Positions 18,911-29,326 are shown, counted from the stretch's first letter. The stretch: DNA of 64,000 nucleotides from Gynuella sunshinyii YC6258 (GCF_000940805.1 NZ_CP007142.1:5990593-6054592), one strand, 5' to 3'. Notes: generated by a model not told the origin, from the letters alone. Translations and numbers: made by a program.

Positions 18911-21900
18911 TCAGCCAGGTCGTTTGCGTAAGTCCAAAGTATGCGGATATTCAATATCCGGACGCTCCTGTGGAGGCGCCATCGGTTGCGGTGGGTGCTT
19001 ATGTTCAAAAAACTCGCGCAACACTTTGCCAGCCGGAGTGGGGCTTAGTTTGCCGGGTGTATGCTGGCCACTGAAATAGCGATTGACCCGCCGGGCTTCT
19101 GCTTCAAAGGCATTGACCGGATAGGTCTGGTAGTTTCGTCCCCCAGGATGGGAAACATGATAACTACAACCGCCGATGCTCTTGCCGTTCCAGGTATCAA
19201 TCAGATCGAATACCAGCGGCGTATGAACACCAATGGTGGGATGTAATGCCGAAGGTGGCTGCCAGGCCCGGTAACGTACTCCGGCGACAAACTCGCCCTT
19301 GGTATCCGTGGGATTCAGATTCACTTTACGGCCGTTACAGGCTAATACATAACGGCCCGGCACCAGCCCCCGGAGCTTGACCTGCAAACGCTCAACCGAT
19401 GAATCCACATAACGGGCCGTACCAAAGCTACTCACTTCCTCGCCAAGAACGTGCCAGGGCTCAATCGCCCAGCGCAGTTCCAGCTCTATATCGTCGATCT
19501 GGGTTCTGCCGTAATGAGGGAAACGAAACTCCTCAAACGGTGCCAACCATTGCAGATCGAATGGATAACCATGGTCATTGAGATCCCTGACCACATCGCG
19601 GATATCGGACCAGACATAGTGAGGCAGCATGAATTTATCGTGCAGCTCCGTTCCCCAGCGCACCAGATTATGACGATAAGGCTGCTTCCAGAAACGGCTG
19701 ATCAAACACTGTAGCAACAGAATCTGGACCAACGACATACGGGCATGGGGCGGCATTTCAAAACCACGAAACTCCAGCAGGCCCTGACGACCGCTGGCAG
19801 ACCCGGCGGCATACAATTTATCGATGCAAAACTCCGAGCGATGGGTATTACCGGTGATGTCCACCAGCAGATTACGAAATAACCGGTCAACCAGCCAGGG
19901 CTGCTGCACTTCACCGGCAGGCATCTGCTGAAAGGCAATTTCCAGCTCATACAGGCTTTCATCACGCCCTTCGTCCACCCTGGGAGATTGCGAGGTCGGG
20001 CCAATGAACATACCGGAGAACAGGTAGGACAAGCCCGGATGATGCTGCCAGTATGTCACCAGGCTCATCAGCAGATCCGGCCGCCTCAAAAACGGACTGT
20101 CCACCGGACGGGCTCCGCCAAAAGTGACGTGATTACCACCACCGGTACCGGAATGACGACCATCCAGCATGAATTTTTCAGTTCCCAGACGACATTGCCG
20201 GGCCAGTTCATACAGAGTTTCGGTATTCTCGACCAGTTCCTGCCAACCGGAAGCCGGCTGGATATTCACTTCTATAACACCAGGATCAGGCGTCACCAGC
20301 AACTTACGTAAACGATCATCTTTGGGCGGTTCATAACCTTCCAGCACAACCGGAATGTTCAATGCCGCTGCGGTATCCTCGATAGCTTCGATCAGACTGA
20401 CATAGTGCTCCAGGTAACTGACGGGAGGCATGAAAATATGCAACTTGCCGTTACGGCTTTCAAAACATAATGCCGTTCGAATGGTATTGGCATAAACAGC
20501 AGCTCCGGATACACGCTGCGCAGTCACACCCTGCTTTGCAACCGCAGCAGATGCCGGGCGCGCCGCAGAAGCACGCTGACCAAGCTGATCATTGGCATGC
20601 CCCGATGGCTGTAAAGGTTCTTTCGATGCAAATGGGTCGGCTTCCGGCTGAACCAGTTCATCAACCCGTTCAGGTTCCGGTAGTGAATCGAGCGGCAACC
20701 TCAGGCCTATCGGCGAATCACCGGGAATCAGAGTCAGCACATCTGACCGCAGCTTCCATAGACCGCTGCGCCAACCATGGGCGTACCAGTCCCATTCCAA
20801 TGGCAGGACATAACCCGTAACGCTGTTAACTCCCCGATCAAGTAACTGAATCAGTCGCTTTCGGTCGAGCGAATCGCGGGTGCGGGCTTTGGTTAAATCA
20901 GCATTGATAGGGTGTCGTTGCTCCTGCCACAAATAAAACAACGAGTCCTCATAGGCGGGCATAATGTGGCCGGTATCGAGCTTCAGACGACTGGCCAGCT
21001 GTTCAGAAAATTGCTGCGCATGGGCGACGGTATGATGGTAGTTCTGACTGACCCTGGCCAGCCATTCGGGTTGCCGCCACAGAGGCTGACCATCGGTTCG
21101 CCAGAAACATCCCAGTGACCAGCGCGGAATCTCTTCCCCCGGATACCACTTACCCTGGCCATAATGTAACAACCCGCCGGGTGCGAAACGTTCTTTCAGA
21201 CTGATCAACAGGTCTTTAGCCAGCCGCAGTTTATCCTCGCCCAGGGCTTCGGTATTCCATTGTGCCGATTCCATATCGTCTATTGATACGAACGTCGGTT
21301 CGCCTCCTGTGGTCAACCGCACATCCTGCTGGCGCAATTCCTGATCCACCTTATTGCCAAGCGCCAGAATGGTCTGCCACTGATCATCGCTGTAAGGTCT
21401 GGTGACTCTTGGATCTTCATGCACCCGGATCACTTCGTTGACATAACTGAACTTCACTTCACACTTGCCTGTTGCCCCGGTTATCGGCGCTGCGGATACC
21501 GGATCAGGCGTACATGCCAACGGAATATGTCCTTCACCTGCGAACAATCCGGAAGTTGGGTCCAGACCAATCCATCCGGCTCCGGGAATATACACTTCGC
21601 ACCAGGCATGCAGATCGGTAAAGTCTTTGTCCGGTCCGGAAGGTCCATCGAGGGATTTCTGGTCTGCCGTCAGCTGCACCAGATAACCCGAAGTGAATCT
21701 GGCAGCCAATCCCAGGTGGCGCAGAATCTGCACCAATAACCAGCCGGTATCACGACAGGACCCTTTGGCCAGAGTCAATGTTTCTTCACAGCTTTGGATG
21801 CCGGGTTCAAGTCTGACCCCATAACCAATCTGCTGCTGCAAGGTTTGATTAACACGAACCAGAAAATCGACGATGTTCTCTTCCGGCTTAGTTTCAAACG

Positions 21901-22297
21901 ATGCTAACCATTGTTGCAACAACTCGCCTTTTTCAGTGACTTCCAGATAAGGCTGCAATTCTTTTTGTAGTTGTTCGTCATAGCTAAACGGAAACTCTCT
22001 GGCATATTCTTCGACAAAAAAATCAAACGGATTAATAACGGTCATATCGGCAACAACTTCGACCTCTATCCGTAATCTTTTGATCTTTTCAGGAAATACC
22101 AACCGGGCAAGATAGTTACCAAAAGGATCCTGCTGCCAATTTATAAAATGATCTTCAGGTTCTACTTTTAAAGAATAACTATGAATGTGAGTACGCGAAT
22201 GAGCCGCCGGTTTAAGACGCACAACATGGGGAAAGACTTTCACCAGACGATCGAATTCATACTCGGTCGCATGATGAATAGCAACTCGGATAGCCAT
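18911..22297 (-). CDS. Transglutaminase-DUF2126 protein
   Basis: A large 1128-residue protein. The first 300 residues are a transglutaminase unit: an N-terminal beta domain, then the triad Cys181 (AKGSCRDTG), His230 (DLHAWCEVY) and Asp246 (GLDPTSG). Residues about 310-1110 correspond to DUF2126, with TTGGEPTFVSIDD, LGCFWRTDGQPLWRQPEW, HSGTGGGNHVTFGG, GMFIGPTSQSPRVDE and a FRGFEMPPHARMSLVQ block. Conserved histidines and acids suggest a catalytic role similar to glutamine-synthetase-like ligases, which is inference. It lies 20 bases after the stand-alone alpha-E gene and 126 bases before the fused ATP-grasp/alpha-E gene. Confidence 0.87.
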   Translation of the reverse strand: MAIRVAIHHATEYEFDRLVKVFPHVVRLKPAAHSRTHIHSYSLKVEPEDHFINWQQDPFGNYLARLVFPEKIKRLRIEVEVVADMTVINPFDFFVEEYAREFPFSYDEQLQKELQPYLEVTEKGELLQQWLASFETKPEENIVDFLVRVNQTLQQQIGYGVRLEPGIQSCEETLTLAKGSCRDTGWLLVQILRHLGLAARFTSGYLVQLTADQKSLDGPSGPDKDFTDLHAWCEVYIPGAGWIGLDPTSGLFAGEGHIPLACTPDPVSAAPITGATGKCEVKFSYVNEVIRVHEDPRVTRPYSDDQWQTILALGNKVDQELRQQDVRLTTGGEPTFVSIDDMESAQWNTEALGEDKLRLAKDLLISLKERFAPGGLLHYGQGKWYPGEEIPRWSLGCFWRTDGQPLWRQPEWLARVSQNYHHTVAHAQQFSEQLASRLKLDTGHIMPAYEDSLFYLWQEQRHPINADLTKARTRDSLDRKRLIQLLDRGVNSVTGYVLPLEWDWYAHGWRSGLWKLRSDVLTLIPGDSPIGLRLPLDSLPEPERVDELVQPEADPFASKEPLQPSGHANDQLGQRASAARPASAAVAKQGVTAQRVSGAAVYANTIRTALCFESRNGKLHIFMPPVSYLEHYVSLIEAIEDTAAALNIPVVLEGYEPPKDDRLRKLLVTPDPGVIEVNIQPASGWQELVENTETLYELARQCRLGTEKFMLDGRHSGTGGGNHVTFGGARPVDSPFLRRPDLLMSLVTYWQHHPGLSYLFSGMFIGPTSQSPRVDEGRDESLYELEIAFQQMPAGEVQQPWLVDRLFRNLLVDITGNTHRSEFCIDKLYAAGSASGRQGLLEFRGFEMPPHARMSLVQILLLQCLISRFWKQPYRHNLVRWGTELHDKFMLPHYVWSDIRDVVRDLNDHGYPFDLQWLAPFEEFRFPHYGRTQIDDIELELRWAIEPWHVLGEEVSSFGTARYVDSSVERLQVKLRGLVPGRYVLACNGRKVNLNPTDTKGEFVAGVRYRAWQPPSALHPTIGVHTPLVFDLIDTWNGKSIGGCSYHVSHPGGRNYQTYPVNAFEAEARRVNRYFSGQHTPGKLSPTPAGKVLREFFEHKHPPQPMAPPQERPDIEYPHTLDLRKRPG

Positions 22298-22317
22298 TAT
22301 TCCTCTCTCAGCCGCAT

Positions 22318-23238
22318 TTATACGGCAAACCAGTTCTCTGATATTTCATCATGCAATTCGCAAATACGAACCTGCAGGTCATTCAGATAATCCCTCAGCT
22401 CCTGACCCAGCTTGTTGTAATCGATCGTTTTCAGGCTAAATTCCAGAACACTGCCGGCTGTCACTGACAACTGTTTATTACGGGGCAATTCATCAATACA
22501 GGACTTCACTCGATGCAGGCAATATTTTAATGACCTTGGAAACTGAGAATTTTCAACCAGAAATTCAACCACATCTGAACCACTGACCTCAGACCCGGTT
22601 TCCCTGAGATAGGCCTGAATGGCACTGGCAGAACTCAATACATTGTTCCAGACAATCTGATCCCGGTTAGGACTATCGGCTTCGTTCATGATCATCGCCG
22701 CACCGGCATCCAGAAACCGGGTTGTCATATCTGCACGTTCAATATTCCGACCCAGTTGCAAAAAATGCCAACCCGCATCACGACTCATAACCCCAACCAT
22801 TAAACCGACAATCTGCTGACAGGCCCGCACAATATGATCGAGAAACTCATGACGGGAACCTTTATTGATACCGGCAGTTATATTTTCCCGAACAAACATG
22901 TTCAGCTCATTGATCAGTTCCCAGGTCTCGCTAGGCAACACATCTCTGGATGTTCTGAGATTCTCTTTCACCCAATGTATCATGTTCACAATTGAGGAGG
23001 TGTTATTAACGTCCGCAATCATGAACCTCAGAACATTACGTTCGTTACGAACCTTATATCGCCTTTCAAAGCCCTCTTCTGAGCCATTGATGATCACCAG
23101 ATTATACCAGCCAAGATTAACACCACTCGGTAAATCCAATAACAGACTGTTAAACACACTCAACAGTCTGGCGGTATTTTCAACCCGTTCCAGATAACGT
23201 GCGGTCCAATAGACCCGTGCTGCAACTCTCGACAACAT
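22318..23238 (-). CDS. Alpha-E domain protein
   Basis: A 306-residue all-helical protein of the alpha-E family, beginning with the family signature RVAARVYWTARYLERVENTARLL and containing SRDAGWHFLQLGRNIERADMTTR in the middle. Alpha-E proteins almost always accompany circularly permuted ATP-grasp proteins, as here, where the ATP-grasp stop and this start overlap (TGATG at 23238). No enzymatic role has been shown for the family that I know of; it may be a partner or regulatory subunit. Confidence 0.88.
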   Translation of the reverse strand: MLSRVAARVYWTARYLERVENTARLLSVFNSLLLDLPSGVNLGWYNLVIINGSEEGFERRYKVRNERNVLRFMIADVNNTSSIVNMIHWVKENLRTSRDVLPSETWELINELNMFVRENITAGINKGSRHEFLDHIVRACQQIVGLMVGVMSRDAGWHFLQLGRNIERADMTTRFLDAGAAMIMNEADSPNRDQIVWNNVLSSASAIQAYLRETGSEVSGSDVVEFLVENSQFPRSLKYCLHRVKSCIDELPRNKQLSVTAGSVLEFSLKTIDYNKLGQELRDYLNDLQVRICELHDEISENWFAV

Positions 23239-24692
23239 CAGCGCTTCTCCATATCAACGATCCAGGTATCTTTACTGCCACCACCCTGAGAGGAATTGAC
23301 CACCAGCGAACCTTCTTTCATGGCCACGCGGGTTAGCCCGCCGGTTGTGCAGTACATGGATTTTCCCTGAAGGACGAAGGGTCTCAAGTCCAGATGTCTG
23401 GGCTTCGGCTGCGTTCCTTCTACTAAAGAAGGGGCCGTTGACAGCTTCAGAGTCGGCTGTGCAATGTAGTTTCTGGGATTACTGGAAATCAATTCGGCAA
23501 AAGTATCACGCATCTTTTTGGTACTGTGAGGACCCACCAACATGCCATATCCACCACTCTCGTTAGCCGGTTTTACCACCAGTTTTTCAAGATTTGCCAG
23601 GACATAGGCTCGCTGCTCAGGGTCTTCGCACAGAAAAGTCTCAACATTTGGCAGGATAGCCTTTTCCCCAAGATAGTACTCAATGATTTTCGGCACATAG
23701 GCATAAACGACTTTATCGTCGGCCACACCCGCTCCCGGTGCATTTGCCAGAGCAACTTTTCCTGCTTTCCATGCTCGCATCAATCCCGGTACGCCCAATA
23801 CAGACTCTTTATTAAACACCTCCGGATCCAGAAATAAGTCATCAATACGCCGATAGATCACATCAACTCTTTCCAGTCCGGAAATCGTTTTCATGTAAAC
23901 AACATTGTCGTCATTAACCACCAGATCTGAGCCTTCTACCAACTCAGCTCCCATTTCCTGGGCAAGAAAAGCATGTTCAAAATAAGCGGAGTTAAAAATG
24001 CCCGGTGTCAGGACCACAATCTGTGGCTGCTTGATCTTACGGGGTGACAACGAACCGAGCATCTTAAGCAGCTCAGCAGGATAAGCGTTATTTGGCAATA
24101 TCCGGACAGACTCAAACAACTCAGGGAATACCCGCTTGGTAATCGCCCTGTTTTCCAACATATAAGAAACACCGGACGGAACTCTCAAATTATCTTCGAG
24201 CACATAGAACTTACCATCCTCATCCCGGACCAGATCGGTGCCACAAATATGAGCCCAGACGCCATGGGGAGGAGTTACACCAACACACTCCTTACGAAAG
24301 TTTTTGGATTCTTTAATGATGTGTTCGGGTATGACTCCATCCTTAATAATATTCTGATCATGGTAGAGGTCATTAATAAACATGTTGAGAGCCTTCAGCC
24401 GTTGCTTCAGCCCCAATTCTGTACTTTGCCACTGTTTGCTATCGATGACGCGGGGAATAATGTCAAAGGGCCAGGAACGATCGATATTCTGTCCATCGGT
24501 ATATACCGTAAATGAGACTCCCATCTGCTGAATAGTAACCTCCGCCGCGTTACGTCGTTCGGTCAGTTCCTGCTCCGTCAGCTTACACAAATAACCTGCC
24601 AGTTTTCGACCGGCGGGTCTTGGTTTTCCTGGTTGTCGAATTAACTCATCATAGAACTGGTTTGGCTGGTATTCATTCCAATCTATACTCAT
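23238..24692 (-). CDS. Circularly permuted ATP-grasp protein
   Basis: First gene of the operon: a 484-residue ATP-grasp ligase-like protein with the permuted layout. Visible blocks are GVSFTVYTDGQNIDRSWPFDIIPR, EDNLRVPSGVSYMLENR, VVLTPGIFNSAYFEHAFLAQ, VDVIYRRIDDLFLDP and KPANESGGYGMLVGP, a nucleotide-binding lysine and glycine-rich loop. The start at 24692 (MSIDWNEY) is chosen because family members begin there; the longer frame from 24737 adds 15 unlike residues. It is expected to form an amide bond using ATP; the substrate is unknown. It is paralogous to the N-terminal half of the fused protein at 16244-18784. Confidence 0.87.
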   Translation of the reverse strand: MSIDWNEYQPNQFYDELIRQPGKPRPAGRKLAGYLCKLTEQELTERRNAAEVTIQQMGVSFTVYTDGQNIDRSWPFDIIPRVIDSKQWQSTELGLKQRLKALNMFINDLYHDQNIIKDGVIPEHIIKESKNFRKECVGVTPPHGVWAHICGTDLVRDEDGKFYVLEDNLRVPSGVSYMLENRAITKRVFPELFESVRILPNNAYPAELLKMLGSLSPRKIKQPQIVVLTPGIFNSAYFEHAFLAQEMGAELVEGSDLVVNDDNVVYMKTISGLERVDVIYRRIDDLFLDPEVFNKESVLGVPGLMRAWKAGKVALANAPGAGVADDKVVYAYVPKIIEYYLGEKAILPNVETFLCEDPEQRAYVLANLEKLVVKPANESGGYGMLVGPHSTKKMRDTFAELISSNPRNYIAQPTLKLSTAPSLVEGTQPKPRHLDLRPFVLQGKSMYCTTGGLTRVAMKEGSLVVNSSQGGGSKDTWIVDMEKR

Positions 24693-25036
24693 ATCCCGTC
24701 TCATTATTAATTGCGAGTTACGAACCGGCTTACACAAGCAGTCTGTGGTTCAGTTGCTTATTACAGGGAAATAAGCCCAATAACTCTATTTGTGCAATTA
24801 ATTTGCCAGCCTAAAGATCCACCAGCGGGTGTATGCGTATCGCAGGAAAAGTAGCTTCAAAAACCTGCCGAAAATGACCGCACCGTAGTCAGCTAAAAAA
24901 CGTCTTGGAGTGAATAAGAAATAGAATTAAACGAAGAGAAAGTAAGAGCTGCGAGCGACTGACTTAAGTCTTGCACCGAAACAGCCCTTTTTTAAAACTG
25001 AAAGAAAAGGGTGCACCAAAAAAGGAATACTGTTCT
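24693..25036. other. Intergenic region upstream of the ATP-grasp operon
   Basis: 344 bases between the aminotransferase stop and the ATP-grasp start. The left end holds an imperfect nested inverted repeat downstream of the aminotransferase (TGCACC...GGTGCA enclosing CCCTTTT...AAAAGGG, about 24975-25016), possibly a weak terminator. The operon promoter should lie in the right half; no consensus promoter stands out. Confidence 0.5.
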
Positions 25037-26218
25037 TTAGCGAGATCTAGAGGCTAACTGATTAATGCCGTCTGCCATAATCTTCACCCCTTCACGAATT
25101 TTCTCAGCAGACAGACAGGAATAATTCATCCTGAGTTCGTTGCCATCCTCAGCACCGAGATAGAAGGTATCACCAGGTACAAAGACCACCTTACGCTCCA
25201 TACAATACTCTAGTAACTCCCGGGCAGAGATGTTTTCGGGCAACTTTAACCATATAAACATACCGCCTTCAGGATCACTACAACTAACACCCCCTGGCAT
25301 CATTTCCACGACTGCATCGACCATGGCCTGCTTCTGTGCACGATAGTTATCAATGATATTTGTTAAATGAGGGGCAAAACTGTCGCCACTGACATACTCA
25401 TGCAATACACGCTGACAAAAACTATTTGTGTGTAAATCGATTGCCTGTTTGGCGATCAGAAAAGGATCTATCAACGCCTCCGGAACAACAACCCAACCTA
25501 AACGAAATGCGGGAACGACAGTTTTTGAAAATGACCCAAGCAATATGGTTTGATTTGGTAACAGGCTGGCGTAACTCAGATAGCGTTGCTCACTGAATTG
25601 AATCGCTCCATATGGATCATCCTGAATAAAAAAGCACTCCTGATCGCGGAGCATATCCGCAACAGCTTCACGGTTTTGATTCGGATGTGATAAACCTGTT
25701 GGGTTCTGAAAGTTTGGTACGCTGTAAAACAAACGGGTAGAACACTTCAACGCCTTACGGATATCGTCAAGGTTCATTCCTCCCTCGTCCAATCGAACAG
25801 ATTGCCACGCTGGGCGGAAAAACGAAAAGGCCTGAATGGCACCCAGATAACCGGGCTGCTCTATCGCCAATGGATCGCCTTCGTTTAATAAAACCTTACC
25901 AATTAGATCAAAAGCCTGCTGAGAACCGTTGGTAATGACGATTTGCTCTGGCTTTACTTCCAGTCCCTCTCTTATACGATATTGATCGGAGATCCACTGT
26001 TTTAACGGCGGATAGCCTTCTGTTGCTGCATATTGCAAAGCATCAACGCCGTGTTCAGCAAACACCAGGCTGCTTGCTGCATTGAGTTCATTTAATGGGA
26101 ACAAATCTTTGTTGGGTAAGCCCCCGGCAAATGAAATAGCATCGGACTGAGCAGTGACCTTAAGAATCTCTCGGATAAAAGATGGCTTGATGTTTTGAAT
26201 TCGACTGGATAAATACAC
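25037..26218 (-). CDS. PLP-dependent aminotransferase (2-aminoadipate/aromatic type)
   Basis: Cytoplasmic class I/II aminotransferase of 393 residues, fold type I. Motifs include SFAGGLPNKDLFP, TNGSQQAFDLIG, PNFQNPTG, QDDPYGAIQF and the PLP lysine in GSFSKTVVPAFRLGW (about Lys232), then a C-terminal MNYSC segment with the carboxylate-binding region. It resembles LysN/2-aminoadipate or branched/aromatic aminotransferases that form the C-terminal half of MocR regulators, but no helix-turn-helix is present. The start is taken as GTG at 26218, with AGGA 9 bases upstream; an ATG at 26293 gives 25 extra unlike residues. The true amino-acid substrate cannot be told from motifs. Confidence 0.85.
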   Translation of the reverse strand: MYLSSRIQNIKPSFIREILKVTAQSDAISFAGGLPNKDLFPLNELNAASSLVFAEHGVDALQYAATEGYPPLKQWISDQYRIREGLEVKPEQIVITNGSQQAFDLIGKVLLNEGDPLAIEQPGYLGAIQAFSFFRPAWQSVRLDEGGMNLDDIRKALKCSTRLFYSVPNFQNPTGLSHPNQNREAVADMLRDQECFFIQDDPYGAIQFSEQRYLSYASLLPNQTILLGSFSKTVVPAFRLGWVVVPEALIDPFLIAKQAIDLHTNSFCQRVLHEYVSGDSFAPHLTNIIDNYRAQKQAMVDAVVEMMPGGVSCSDPEGGMFIWLKLPENISARELLEYCMERKVVFVPGDTFYLGAEDGNELRMNYSCLSAEKIREGVKIMADGINQLASRSR

Positions 26219-26374
26219 GGTTTCTGTTCCTTTTTTGTTAAAGCATGCCCAATTTGTATTGCTTCGACAAATGACATTTTCGCAATATTTCAATGCAAAT
26301 ATGCAAACAGTCCAGAACTATGCCATTCAAAGGCAAAAATAACCGAAATAAATAATAGATAGAGAGGACGGGAC

Positions 26375-26404
26375 AAAAAAAACCCCGCTTTCAAGCGGGG
26401 TTTT
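26375..26404 (-). terminator. Intrinsic terminator of the alpha/ribosomal operon
   Basis: CCCCGCTT (26383-26390) and AAGCGGGG (26393-26400) form a tight GC-rich hairpin, followed on the minus strand by a run of eight U. It lies 8 bases after the rplQ stop and ends the long ribosomal transcript before the aminotransferase gene. Confidence 0.93.
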
Positions 26405-26407
26405 CTA

Positions 26408-26809
26408 TTACTCTTCGCTGGATGCTTCGTCGTCAGAGACCACGTCCACTTCTGGACGGTCTACCAACTCCACAAAAGCCATCGGTGCATTGTCGCCAGC
26501 ACGGAAGCCACATTTTAAAATGCGGATATATCCACCTGGACGATCTTTATAGCGAGGACCCAAGTCAGTAAAAAGTTTGCCAACTGCTTCTTTTGAACGA
26601 AGACGATCAAAAGCATAACGACGGTTAGCAACGCTATCCACTTTTGCCTTGGTGATTAAAGGCTCTGCATGTCTACGAAGTTCTTTCGCTTTAGGCAGAG
26701 TGGTTTTGATTACTTCGTGCTCAAACAAACTCGCCGCCATATTTTTAAACATGGCTTTGCGATGTGCGCTGGTACGAGAGAAATTTCGACCACTTTTACG
26801 ATGACGCAT
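26408..26809 (-). CDS. rplQ: 50S ribosomal protein L17
   Basis: Large-subunit protein near the peptide exit tunnel. The 133 residues begin [20 protein letters not shown], the L17 hallmark, and end in an acidic tail ([10 protein letters not shown]). It is the last gene of the alpha operon, 31 bases after rpoA and just before a strong terminator. Confidence 0.97.
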   Translation of the reverse strand: MRHRKSGRNFSRTSAHRKAMFKNMAASLFEHEVIKTTLPKAKELRRHAEPLITKAKVDSVANRRYAFDRLRSKEAVGKLFTDLGPRYKDRPGGYIRILKCGFRAGDNAPMAFVELVDRPEVDVVSDDEASSEE

Positions 26810-26840
26810 GGTTAATTTCCTTCCGATACTAGAGTGCTGA

Positions 26841-27842
26841 TTACATCAGCACTTTGTCGTCGTTCTTGAGGCTTGCCGGTGGCCAATTCTCGAGGACCAT
26901 TCCAAGAGAAAGACCTTTAGAAGCCAATACATCTTTAATTTCTGTCAGTGATTTCTTACCGAGGTTAGGTGTTTTAAGCAACTCAACCTCTGTTCGCTGA
27001 ATCAGGTCACCGATATAGTAAATGTTCTCAGCTTTCAGACAGTTCGCAGAACGAACTGTAAGCTCAAGATCATCAACCGGACGAAGTAAAATCGGATCGA
27101 TCTTATCTTCCTCTTCTTTAACTTCGGCTTCGCCTTCGCTTTCAAAATCAACAAAAGCTGCAAGCTGTTGCTGAAGAATAGTCGCTGCACGGCGAATAGC
27201 TTCTTCCGGATCAATCGTACCGTTAGATTCCAAATCGATAACCAATTTGTCCAGATCGGTACGTTGTTCTACCCGGGCTGACTCAACCACGTAAGAAACT
27301 CTTATAACAGGGCTATAAGATGCGTCTAACTGTAGCTTACCAATTGGCTTGCTCTCGTCATCGGCAGATTCACGAGACTCAGCAGGAACATATCCGCGAC
27401 CAGTGGTCACTTTCAATGTCATACTGATACTGGAATTCCCACTCAGGTGACAAATTACATGAGCTGGATTGACGATTTCGACACCATGGTCCAACTGGAT
27501 ATCTCCAGCTGTTACTTCGCCCTCACCGCTTTTGTTTAGCTTGAGAACAACTTCATCGCGCTCAAACAATCTTACCGCTACACCTTTCAGGTTCAAAAGA
27601 ATATCCAATACATCCTCTTGAACACCTTCTATTGTGCTGTACTCATGCAATACACCTTCAACCTCTACCTCGGTAATGGCTGCTCCGGAAATCGACGACA
27701 GCAAAATCCGACGAAGAGCACTACCCAGCGTGTGACCAAAACCACGCTCCAACGGTTCAAGAGTGATTTTCGCACGTGTTGAGCTGATTTCTTCAACTTC
27801 TATGTTACGAGGTGTCAGAAAGTCATTAACTGAACGCTGCAT
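26841..27842 (-). CDS. rpoA: RNA polymerase alpha subunit
   Basis: Scaffold of RNA polymerase: the N-terminal domain (about 1-230) dimerises and binds beta and beta', and the C-terminal domain (about 250-325) contacts UP elements and activators. The 333-residue product (E. coli 329) shows [16 protein letters not shown], an acidic linker [12 protein letters not shown], and the C-terminal [20 protein letters not shown] block with the DNA-contacting arginine. It sits between rpsD and rplQ as in E. coli. Confidence 0.98.
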   Translation of the reverse strand: MQRSVNDFLTPRNIEVEEISSTRAKITLEPLERGFGHTLGSALRRILLSSISGAAITEVEVEGVLHEYSTIEGVQEDVLDILLNLKGVAVRLFERDEVVLKLNKSGEGEVTAGDIQLDHGVEIVNPAHVICHLSGNSSISMTLKVTTGRGYVPAESRESADDESKPIGKLQLDASYSPVIRVSYVVESARVEQRTDLDKLVIDLESNGTIDPEEAIRRAATILQQQLAAFVDFESEGEAEVKEEEDKIDPILLRPVDDLELTVRSANCLKAENIYYIGDLIQRTEVELLKTPNLGKKSLTEIKDVLASKGLSLGMVLENWPPASLKNDDKVLM

Positions 27843-27862
27843 ATATGCTCCCCAGCAATCGG

Positions 27863-28483
27863 TTACTTAGAATAAAGTTCGACGATCAGGTTTTCATTGA
27901 TGTCGGCAGACAAATCAGAACGTTCTGGAACGGCTTTGAATGTGCCTTCAAACTTTTTGCTATCTACTTCAACCCAACCGACAACCGCTCGGCTGGATGC
28001 AATATCAAGTGCACTTTGAACGCGAAGTTGCTTTTGGGCTCTTTCACGCAAGGCAATGACATCGCCTACTTTCACTTGATATGAAGGGATATTCAAAGTC
28101 TGACCATTAACCAGAATCGCTTTGTGACTTACCAACTGACGAGCTTCTGCGCGAGTGCTACCGAAGCCCATTCTGTAAACCACGTTATCCAGACGACTTT
28201 CCAGAATTTGCAACAGATTTTCACCGGTTGCGCCTTTTCGGCGAGCAGCTTCTTTGTAATAACCACGGAACTGCTTCTCCAGAATGCCGTAGATACGACG
28301 AACTTTCTGCTTCTCACGTAACTGCAGGCCATAATCGGACAATCTGCCTCTACGTGCGCCGTGTACACCAGGTGCACTTTCGGCCTTACATTTGGTGTCC
28401 AGCGCACGAACACCGCTCTTTAGGAATAGGTCGGTACCTTCCCGGCGAGACAGTTTACACTTTGGACCAATATAACGTGCCAT
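27863..28483 (-). CDS. rpsD: 30S ribosomal protein S4
   Basis: Primary 16S rRNA-binding protein that starts assembly of the small-subunit body and, in E. coli, represses the alpha operon. The 206 residues equal the E. coli length; [19 protein letters not shown] and the S4 RNA-binding domain ([21 protein letters not shown]) are present. It lies 20 bases before rpoA. Confidence 0.98.
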   Translation of the reverse strand: MARYIGPKCKLSRREGTDLFLKSGVRALDTKCKAESAPGVHGARRGRLSDYGLQLREKQKVRRIYGILEKQFRGYYKEAARRKGATGENLLQILESRLDNVVYRMGFGSTRAEARQLVSHKAILVNGQTLNIPSYQVKVGDVIALRERAQKQLRVQSALDIASSRAVVGWVEVDSKKFEGTFKAVPERSDLSADINENLIVELYSK

Positions 28484-28497
28484 TCATGTGCCTCCTG

Positions 28498-28893
28498 TTA
28501 CACGCGACGCTTCTTCGGTGGGCGACATCCGTTGTGCGGGATGGGCGTCACGTCAGTGATGCTATTAATTTTATAACCACAAGCATTGAGTGCACGAACA
28601 GCTGACTCTCGACCGGGACCAGGACCTTTCACCTCTACATCCAGATTTTTGAGACCGTATTCCTGAGCGGCAGTACCTGCCCGCTCAGCGGCCACCTGGG
28701 CTGCAAAAGGTGTACTTTTTCTGGATCCACGGAAACCGGAGCCACCGGCTGTTGCCCAACTCAGAGCGTTGCCTTGGCGGTCTGATATCGTCACGATAGT
28801 ATTGTTAAAAGAGGCGTGGATGTGCGCGACACCGTCGGCAATCTGCTTCTTAACCTTCTTTCGCGACTTGTTTGAAGAACCTGGCTTTGCCAT
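28498..28893 (-). CDS. rpsK: 30S ribosomal protein S11
   Basis: Platform protein of the small subunit near the mRNA exit (Shine-Dalgarno helix) site. The 131 residues include [35 protein letters not shown] and the basic C terminus [13 protein letters not shown] typical of S11. It lies 14 bases before rpsD. Confidence 0.98.
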   Translation of the reverse strand: MAKPGSSNKSRKKVKKQIADGVAHIHASFNNTIVTISDRQGNALSWATAGGSGFRGSRKSTPFAAQVAAERAGTAAQEYGLKNLDVEVKGPGPGRESAVRALNACGYKINSITDVTPIPHNGCRPPKKRRV

Positions 28894-28920
28894 CTTCGAT
28901 TTCCTTCAAATAATTCGTTT

Positions 28921-29277
28921 TTACTTCTTAATGGCTTTGCGCGGCCCCTTACGGGTACGAGCATTAGTTTTGGTACGCTGTCCACGTAGGGGCAGGCCAC
29001 GGCGGTGACGAATACCGCGATAGCAACCCATATCCATTAAGCGCTTGATATTCATTTGCACTTCACGACGCAGATCACCCTCAGTAGGGATTTCAGTTAT
29101 CGCTGAGCGCACCTGATCGAGAGTTTCCTCTGACAGGTCTTTTACCTTGGTAGTTGGGTCTATTCCGACTTTCGCACAGATTTCGTAAGCGGTGGGCTTA
29201 CCGATTCCGTACACATAAGTGAGCGAAATCACAGCGTGCTTGTTATCAGGAATATTGACGCCGGCTATACGGGCCAT
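28921..29277 (-). CDS. rpsM: 30S ribosomal protein S13
   Basis: Head protein that bridges to the 50S subunit and contacts P-site tRNA through its basic tail. The 118 residues match E. coli exactly in length; [20 protein letters not shown] and the C-terminal [19 protein letters not shown] are diagnostic. It is the first gene of the alpha operon, separated from rpmJ by 116 bases, in which a possible hairpin lies. Confidence 0.98.
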   Translation of the reverse strand: MARIAGVNIPDNKHAVISLTYVYGIGKPTAYEICAKVGIDPTTKVKDLSEETLDQVRSAITEIPTEGDLRREVQMNIKRLMDMGCYRGIRHRRGLPLRGQRTKTNARTRKGPRKAIKK

Positions 29278-29307
29278 TCAACTTACTCCGTTATTAAACA
29301 CCGAAAA

Positions 29308-29326
29308 CCGGAACGGAATGCTCCGG
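29308..29326 (-). promoter_or_regulatory. Hairpin between rpmJ and rpsM
   Basis: CCGGA (29308-29312) pairs with TCCGG (29322-29326) in the 116-base gap at the spc/alpha operon boundary, followed on the minus strand by a short U run. It could be a weak terminator/attenuator or part of an S4-responsive leader; the stem is short. Confidence 0.3.

Noticed and set aside
23238..24737. Longer start at 24737 for the first ATP-grasp gene
   Set aside because: Extra residues are not family-like; MSIDWNEY at 24692 is the usual start.
24975..25016. Nested inverted repeat TGCACC...GGTGCA as a strong terminator of the aminotransferase gene
   Set aside because: Stem is interrupted and the U-tract is poor; kept only as a note in the intergenic entry.
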